A stretch of DNA of 64,000 bases from positions 22,563,002 to 22,627,001 of the forward strand of contig NC_045148.1 of assembly GCF_008831285.2 (NCBI RefSeq), written 5' to 3'. Of this stretch, positions 58,530 through 64,000 are shown one piece after another. This DNA comes from Nymphaea colorata (taxonomy: Eukaryota > Streptophyta > Magnoliopsida > Nymphaeales > Nymphaeaceae). Each line of letters begins with the position of its first letter. The first letter of the stretch is position 1. A model generated the notes under the pieces. It saw only the letters and a list, made by a program, of their open reading frames with translations, did no database searches and was not told where the DNA came from. The translations under genes were made by a program, and so were the position numbers.

Positions 58530-60310
58530 CATCATCGTTTGGCAATAATTATAATTGATGCATTTCTACCAACTTGAACATCTCATGTATTGTCGATAAT
58601 AAAGCATGTTCCCTTCTTTGGCCTTGACCCCATCGACATTTCATTACATTTCTCAGTGATTGTATTTGCTTTCTTGCATATAAGACTAATTCAGGAGGAT
58701 CAATCATGTTCCACTTAGATTTAGGACCAAATACAACCCCCCTCAATTTAAGGCTTGATTGAAAACAATGCTTGCTCTTGTACTTATTTTGATCACCATC
58801 TTAAGCAACATTGCATTAGAGACAACCGATTTGCATGCTTGCTCATATTTTAAAATCTTCTAATACCAATTTATCTCGGTCATCATGTTGCCGGGCTTGG
58901 TCTTAGGCGGTAGCACAAGACTAAGCATTACAACTATACCACACCATCGGTAGGAAAGCCCCTTCGTTAATACCATGAGTGGTAACTTGTAGTATATCGA
59001 CGAGCGTCCAAGAAAAAGTTGATAAACCTTACCCTTAGTTGTCAAATGAAGGAGTCTATGCTCGTACTAAGCCTCTTGGCTAAGGTATATTGGCATATCT
59101 TATATGGAAAAATCATAATTGATCAAACGAAAGTCAATTAGGGTCTTATGTTCCTTTTCCAAATATATACATGATAAAGATGACTTTCAAAAATGTTGGA
59201 TTTATCATCGTATGATGATTGCATGTGTGTCTTCATACAATCTTTTGTCAATTTAATATTTTACACTTCATCTTCTTGATTTAAATCAATGTCTCCTTTG
59301 ATCATATCTACGTAGTCTTCAACTCGACTACGCCATAAGCTCATGCTTTAACCCTACTATCTAAATGACATTGATTTTTCAAATACTGTCATTTAGCAAA
59401 TCTGTTTTTCAGAATTACTTCAAGATCTACATTTCATCAAACCCTCGTTTATTCATTGGTCCAACCTCATATTCTTAAACATGATAGCAGTTATTGGCTT
59501 AATTACCAACTTTGCTATACTTAGGTCATGCATTCTTTTTCCATCATTCACATTTAGCTAAATAGCTTTTTACCATCAACACCTATAGTATATCTTTCTC
59601 CCTATTTTATTACTTTCATGATTTTATTGGCTAATCATTTATTCCAAATTGAATATCAATCTTTGCTATCTTCTATTTTCAATCATCAAACATGTGATGT
59701 TAACTTATTGAATCTATATGTATCAAGCTTCATGTATTTATTGTACTCTACTTGAGGTCTAATTTTCTCTATTTTCCTATACTATTAACTTGATATCTCT
59801 CAATGAAAATCACTATTTGCCTATCATATTTCTACAACAAATTTTCTACAAGCTTTGCCCAAATCACTTCTCAAAAATTCTTTCATATCCAAGCTTCGGA
59901 CACGTGAACCCTCACATATCAATTTTGTCCATGCTTCCATTTTATTGAGGCAATTTACATTATTTTACCCTCAATCTTAGTTTGTGATCAACACGTGCTT
60001 GACTTAGGTCATGCATTTCTTTTTTCCCTCATTTATATTTACCCAAATAATTTTCTAGCTTCAATATCTATTGCGTGTCTTTCTTCTCATTTTACTACTT
60101 ATATGATCATATCGAGTCGTCATTTCTTCCAAGATTCTTGATTTATTTTCAATCGTCAGACACCTATTTTTAATTTATACATGCATCCCTATGGAGTCTA
60201 TATCTTCCCGAATCAAACCTCATATATTTATACTCTACTTGAGATTTAATCCTTTCAAAATTAAGATGCTCTATTGTCCAATATTATCTCGCTATGAAAA
60301 TCACCATCTA
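58530..60310 (+). mobile_element. Leader region of the Tat/Ogre-like element
   Basis: No gag is found. 59500-59850 is a diverged tandem copy of 59950-60310 ('ttaggtcatgcatt', 'ctatatg(t/a)' and 'gaaaatcacta' landmarks). The minus strand over 58549-59160 has broken open stretches (for example FLPMVWYSCNA and NVMKCRWGQGQRRE), which may be remnants of an antisense ORF. The region ends at the junction with the inverted duplication (about 60325). Confidence 0.5.
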
Positions 60311-60341
60311 CCGATCATATACATAGGACTTCAGTTCGAAA

Positions 60342-60592
60342 TAGACCTGGGCATTGGTTCAACCCGATGTTCGACATCCGAGCCAAGGCCCAGCACGGTT
60401 ACATAAAAAAATATTTTTTAAATACAAAATAATTTTTTAATGTAAAATATATTTTAAATCAAAAAATATATATATTAATAAAATAAAATTAATATTTAAA
60501 AATTATCGAGACGGATTCGGCCCCCGTTAGGCTGACCTGGGCCCGATCTGGCGGGCTCGAACCCGGGCCCATCTGGCGGCACACCATGTCTA
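60342..60592. mobile_element. hAT MITE in the intron of pseudogene D
   Basis: Same insertion as 5718-6002 but inverted with its duplicated host segment. Ends TAGACCTGGGCATTGG and ...ATGTCTA; flanking octamers GTTCGAAA (60334-60341) and GTTCCAAA (60593-60600) are decayed forms of the original duplication GTTCTAAA. Confidence 0.8.
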
Positions 60593-60774
60593 GTTCCAAA
60601 TCATAATATCTTATTCTTTTTTAGATGTATATATGATAATACAACAAGAGAAAAGCAGGATTCGGGGTTCAATTGATCTTGAGTCCATTAATTTCCAGGC
60701 CTCTTGCCCAAAATAAATTAGTGGAATTGTTCTGCTTGCTATTCATGTCTAATATTGTTGAATGGTTGAATTAG

Positions 60775-61150
60775 AATTTTGGCTGGAAAGGTGTCCACCA
60801 AGGCCGATGTCTACTGCTATGGAATTCTCCTCCTTGAGGTGTTTACATGAAGAAAGCCTACTGATGAATAGTTTGATGGGGATTTTCCTTTGAGGCAATG
60901 GGTGGCAGAAGCATTTCCTGTTGCAATTTCAGATGTCATTGACAGCCATCTTTTGAATGAGAGCAATATTACTCCAGCTGAAAGATCAGCTGCTATGAAT
61001 GATCTGCTGGTGATGATCATGGAGATAGGCTTGTCATGTTCAAGGGTGTCTCCAAGTGAGAGAATGGACATGAAGGAAGTGGTTGTAGGGCTGAGAAGGA
61101 TACGACAAACGACAAGAATATTAGGACAATTCAAATATATCCATAGATAG
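60775..61150 (+). pseudogene. Last exon of receptor-kinase pseudogene D
   Basis: It follows 'ttgaattag' (AG at 60773-60774). KADVYCYGILLLEVFT, LRQWVAEAFP and IGLSCSRVSPSERMDM are recognisable. It is about four bases shorter than A at its start (frameshift), has TGA at 60848-60850 and shares the TAG (60869-60871) with A. It ends IHR-stop at 61150, a few codons longer than A. Confidence 0.85.
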
Positions 61151-62039
61151 AATGAGATTTAATTCCAGGGCGCCAACCATTGGCTAAAATAGTTGGAGGT
61201 GGAAATGTAGTTTGATTGCTTTCACTGAGAGCTCTCACTTGCATTGCTCAATTACAGTTGCACTTAATATGCTTGTGTGTTCTATTCCTAAGGCATCTGG
61301 GTGAACAATCTTGTAGATCAACTCGCACATTTCTAGTGCAAGTTACGTTAGAGAGGCTTGGAACTTTGTCCATTATTGCAGTTTGTGCCTTATTCTAAGT
61401 AAGGACACCTCATTAGCCATGGTCCACACAAATCCTTTCAATTTTCAAAAATTTTGATGTACTATATCCTCAGGATAATTTCTCAAACCTACCAAAAAAA
61501 TGCACAACAAGAAGAATGACTGAAAATGAACAATTCCAGTAAGTTTTGCACTGAAGTCCAATTTTATCAAAAGAAAAGCCCTTGAATGAGGAGGATGATA
61601 ATTATACGCTATGAGCAACATTGTGTTATTGAAGCATGTTATATGTAATGGCCCTCTAAAAAAGGACCATGTGTTATGGACTAAAAATGATCAAAAAGAC
61701 CAAAATGGCCCTGCTTGTTAAACAGAAGACCCCTCCCCCCACAACCAAAAATGAAACTTGAAAAATCCTCATTCTATTTCCCATGAAGTGAATCCTCCAC
61801 CAATGTTAAGAGGAAGCTTGGTGTTATCTCAAAGAAAGTAATATCTTCATTCTTTTCAAGCATGCAAAAATGCATGAAGCCAAACCCATGAACACGCTGG
61901 CCACATTCATAACATTATTTGCTGGTAACAACTCAATGTCCAAGGCTGCTGCTTTATAATGAAGTATTGTGGAAGCATTGCTATCTGTGACCATCACCCA
62001 GCCTGATATTGCCTTATGTCCAAATAGGGTATTGGCATC

Positions 62040-63670
62040 CTAAAATTTTTTAGGTTTTGTTTTTGGAGTGTATTAAAAAATTATTTTTATTTTCAAAAGA
62101 ACAAAAAAGGGACTGGCCTGTTGGTACCAGGCTTGGCTATTTCCAACATCTTTACCAGGGATAACTAATCCTATGGCTATGTTCATTCTCAATGCATTTC
62201 ATATTGACTCGAACAACATCTTCAACCTGTATGTGTTCTGATACTTGGTAACGAAGTTAAAACTTTATAAAGCGAAGGAATTCTTTTTAAAGGAAAGTAT
62301 TTCATAAACCTTGTTCAAAACAGAAAGATATATATATATATATATATACAAATATTTTTAAGAGAGAAAATATAGACAGAGAATAACCAGTAAAAGAGCA
62401 AGAGATTTTTAAGAGAAAATTAAGAGAGAGAGAAATAAAGATTTATAAGAAATAGGAAAGAAATAAAGAGAAAACTAGTAGAAGAGCAAGAGAGTTTAAG
62501 AGAAAAATATGTGTGTGTGTGTGCGTCACAAAGAGAGAGAGAGACGTAAAGATTTTTAAGGGAGAGAAGAAATAGAGAAAGGAAAACTAATAAAAGATAG
62601 ATTTAGAGGAATAATCAGAGAGATATAAATATTCTAAAAAAAAAGACAAAATAAGAAAGAGCGAAGAAAAGAAGGAAGAAAAAGGATCTAATAACAAGAT
62701 ATTTTAACCCCTCTTTTATTTTTGTATAGAAATTCAGATTTAGGAGATAATTTTGAAAATTTCAACTTCAGTATTTTATGTAGGCAATAGAGAAACTTGG
62801 GCTCAGGGGAGAGGCTTGGCTAAGTCTCCAGAGCCTCCTGAAGGAGAACTTATTTTCGAAGTCCTTTTAAAAATAAGATATATATATACATATATTATAT
62901 ATAAAGACAAAGTTGAAAATATTTCATTTATTATTGCAAAAAGAGTACGCCTCTCCCACCATTGGGTGTGGGAGATAGACTAACTTCAGAAAAAAAAACA
63001 ACTATCAATAAAGAGTGCTCCTCTTGTTCTTCAATCCCGTTGGGAGGACACTTTTAAAGGTGGATCACACTTCTAAGGCTACTAACAGGACAACCAATAG
63101 GTATTTTATCAACGGAATGTAGATCTAAATGATGTCAAAATGCATTTTAACATCTATATATTCATAGTGCTTTTCTTGGGTTGGACAAGCCCCAAACTCA
63201 AAATTCAACTTGCTATACATGCATATTGTCTGTAGTGATATAACGAAGGCATACACTCAATTGAAGGTTGAACAGAACACATATCATGAACAAGACTTGG
63301 CTTAACATTGCTCATACTTCCAATGCACTCAAAAGTGGCTCTTGGCTTTGAGGAGGAAACTTCAAGAGCTCACTTACATGGCCATGGGGAGATGATGAAG
63401 GGAAGATTAGAAGAAAGTGATGCTACATACCTTGAGATGGTAGAGTTCAAGAATAGATGAGTCCATTACTTTAATCAGACAATGAAAAATGAAAACTCTC
63501 ACGTGTTGAAGAAGCTTTCCAAGGGTCTCCACGTGCTCCCCTTTCTACTCATTGAAGATGAAGGTTAGAAAAGAAGGAGAATCGAAAGTTTGAAGACGAA
63601 GAAGTGTTCAAAGAGAGAGAGAAGAATAAATGAAGGAAGAGAGATGAAGTTAGAGGGCTCAAGGAGTTCC
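62040..63670 (-). mobile_element. LTR-like sequence, minus orientation (diverged family member)
   Basis: On the minus strand 62280-62040 is the LTR tail also found at 4020-4284. Further out, 'gggcttgtccaaccc' near 63190 and 'ctccccatggcca' near 63385 match LTR landmarks at 31540 and 30386. The order agrees with a minus-strand LTR of more than 1.5 kb, but the middle (62700-63180) is diverged. Microsatellites at about 62330-62350 (TA) and 62510-62522 (GT). Confidence 0.5.
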
Positions 63671-63679
63671 CCAAAGGTA

Positions 63680-63810
63680 GGGATATCAATGGATCAGACT
63701 TGGATCCATCCGAATTACTTTTTAAAATTTCAGATATGGTAAGGAATTTACCATCCGCTTAACAAAATCAGATCGGATTCGGTTTTAAATAAATATCTGG
63801 TGGGAGCTTG
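63680..63810. mobile_element. hAT-like MITE terminus, GGATTCGGAT family
   Basis: TAGGGATATCAATGGATCAG at 63679 is a near copy of the terminus of the 20.48-kb element, followed by 'cagatcggattcgg'. The rest is truncated or runs into unrelated sequence. Confidence 0.5.
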
Positions 63811-64000
63811 AGTTGGTGACAATAGGTTTTGAAGTTGTAACCTATGTCAATGGTAGAGGTTTGGGCATAAGGTCTAGCCAAACCCACTTAGTTTACGTTA
63901 TGACAAAAAAAGAATATGAATTTTATATGAAGGTATTTCACTAAAAGCAAATGAGTTTCTTGAAGTTGCATATAATAATAGCTCTATAGTTACCATATAC
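63811..64000. other. Window end, nothing recognised
   Basis: AT-rich sequence without ORF or repeat landmark. Confidence 0.4.

Larger units (their letters stand above)
53670..60310 (+). mobile_element. Coding-deficient Tat/Ogre-like LTR element, internal-LTR-internal arrangement
   Basis: Order: leader-type sequence (53670-54185), hAT MITE end (to 54516), 3' internal region with tandem repeats (54540-55652), a polypurine tract, one complete LTR (55653-58508), a primer-binding site, and leader sequence again (58511-60310). 53690-54185 and 59853-60310 are direct repeats. No gag, protease, reverse transcriptase or integrase can be found. One LTR with a polypurine tract on its left and a primer site on its right means two units overlap, as in recombined tandem elements. 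It sits in the intron of pseudogene D. Confidence 0.75.
50566..61150 (+). pseudogene. LRR-XII receptor-like kinase pseudogene D, intron invaded by a retroelement
   Basis: Exon 1 is 50566-53293 (GT at 53294) and the last exon 60775-61150, so the intron is about 7.48 kb. The ATG at 50566 aligns to B but is followed by a one-base loss; an upstream ATG at 50535 happens to be in the signal-peptide frame. Recognisable parts: signal peptide, cap (SFNEWYRVSC, first Cys lost), LRRs, kinase fragments. A 363-bp block (51055-51417) is repeated at 51418-51780: exactly 121 codons, about five LRRs. Breaks: frameshifts at the cap and at about 50890, stops near 51414, 51603 and 51765, a deletion of the last LRRs, TGA at 52949-52951 (RH*N), and in the last exon a frameshift at the start, TGA at 60848-60850 and TAG at 60869-60871. 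The kinase motifs are also degraded: VHCNLKPSN and YFG. Confidence 0.85.
60325..62690. repeat. Right arm of the inverted segmental duplication (partner 3840-6035)
   Basis: Carries MITE, intron end, last exon, 3' flank and LTR tail in mirror order to the left arm. 61150-62030 is the shared 3' flank, non-coding, with 'tgtagtttgattgctttcac' and 'ggaagcattgctatctgtga' type landmarks. Confidence 0.8.

Noticed and set aside
1-64000. CRISPR arrays, tRNA/rRNA genes, bacterial operons, organellar insertions
   Set aside because: No such structures or conserved sequences were recognised; the window has plant nuclear gene and transposon organisation throughout.

Overview
This window is nuclear DNA of a flowering plant. 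The evidence is four copies of a plant-specific leucine-rich-repeat receptor kinase (LRR subfamily XII, the FLS2/EFR/XA21 type) with one conserved intron, plus plant hAT, Ty1-copia and Tat/Ogre-like Ty3-gypsy debris in AT-rich sequence full of microsatellites. The species cannot be named from the sequence. No bacterial, organellar, tRNA, rRNA or CRISPR features were seen, and no fully intact protein-coding gene can be supported.

Layout. 1-3.1 kb: a retroelement LTR fragment sits where a receptor-kinase gene body should be, next to an orphan upstream region and a hAT MITE. 3.3-8.9 kb: an LTR tail, then receptor-kinase pseudogene A on the minus strand. 9-20 kb: duplicated non-genic modules (12.1-14.3 kb repeated at 17.3-19.4 kb), a Ty1-copia LTR end with its tRNA-Met primer site, and many hAT MITEs. 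20.48-23.88 kb: a 3.4-kb hAT-type element carrying captured plant gene pieces, including a probable first exon of the NC2-alpha/DRAP1 transcription corepressor. 24-29 kb: low-complexity sequence and further module copies. 29.2-32.8 kb: a truncated Tat-like LTR containing six 175-bp tandem units. 33.4-38.2 kb: hAT MITE, upstream region, then the best preserved receptor-kinase pseudogene B. 38.2-46.5 kb: flanks and a duplicated block of upstream-region modules. 46.5-49.1 kb: receptor-kinase pseudogene C, cut off by a rearrangement junction. 50.5-61.15 kb: receptor-kinase pseudogene D, whose single intron was expanded to about 7.5 kb by a coding-deficient LTR retroelement. 61.15-64 kb: inverted duplicate of the 3-5 kb region, then another LTR-like stretch.

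How it fits together. This is a decaying immune-receptor cluster. Copies share upstream regions, gene structure and some inactivating mutations, so they spread partly as already damaged copies by segmental, often inverted, duplication. LRR number has shifted both ways: an in-frame loss in B and a 363-bp, five-repeat gain in D. Mobile elements sit in introns and at duplication junctions and act as datable markers. All identity statements come from reading by eye; no alignment or database search was run.
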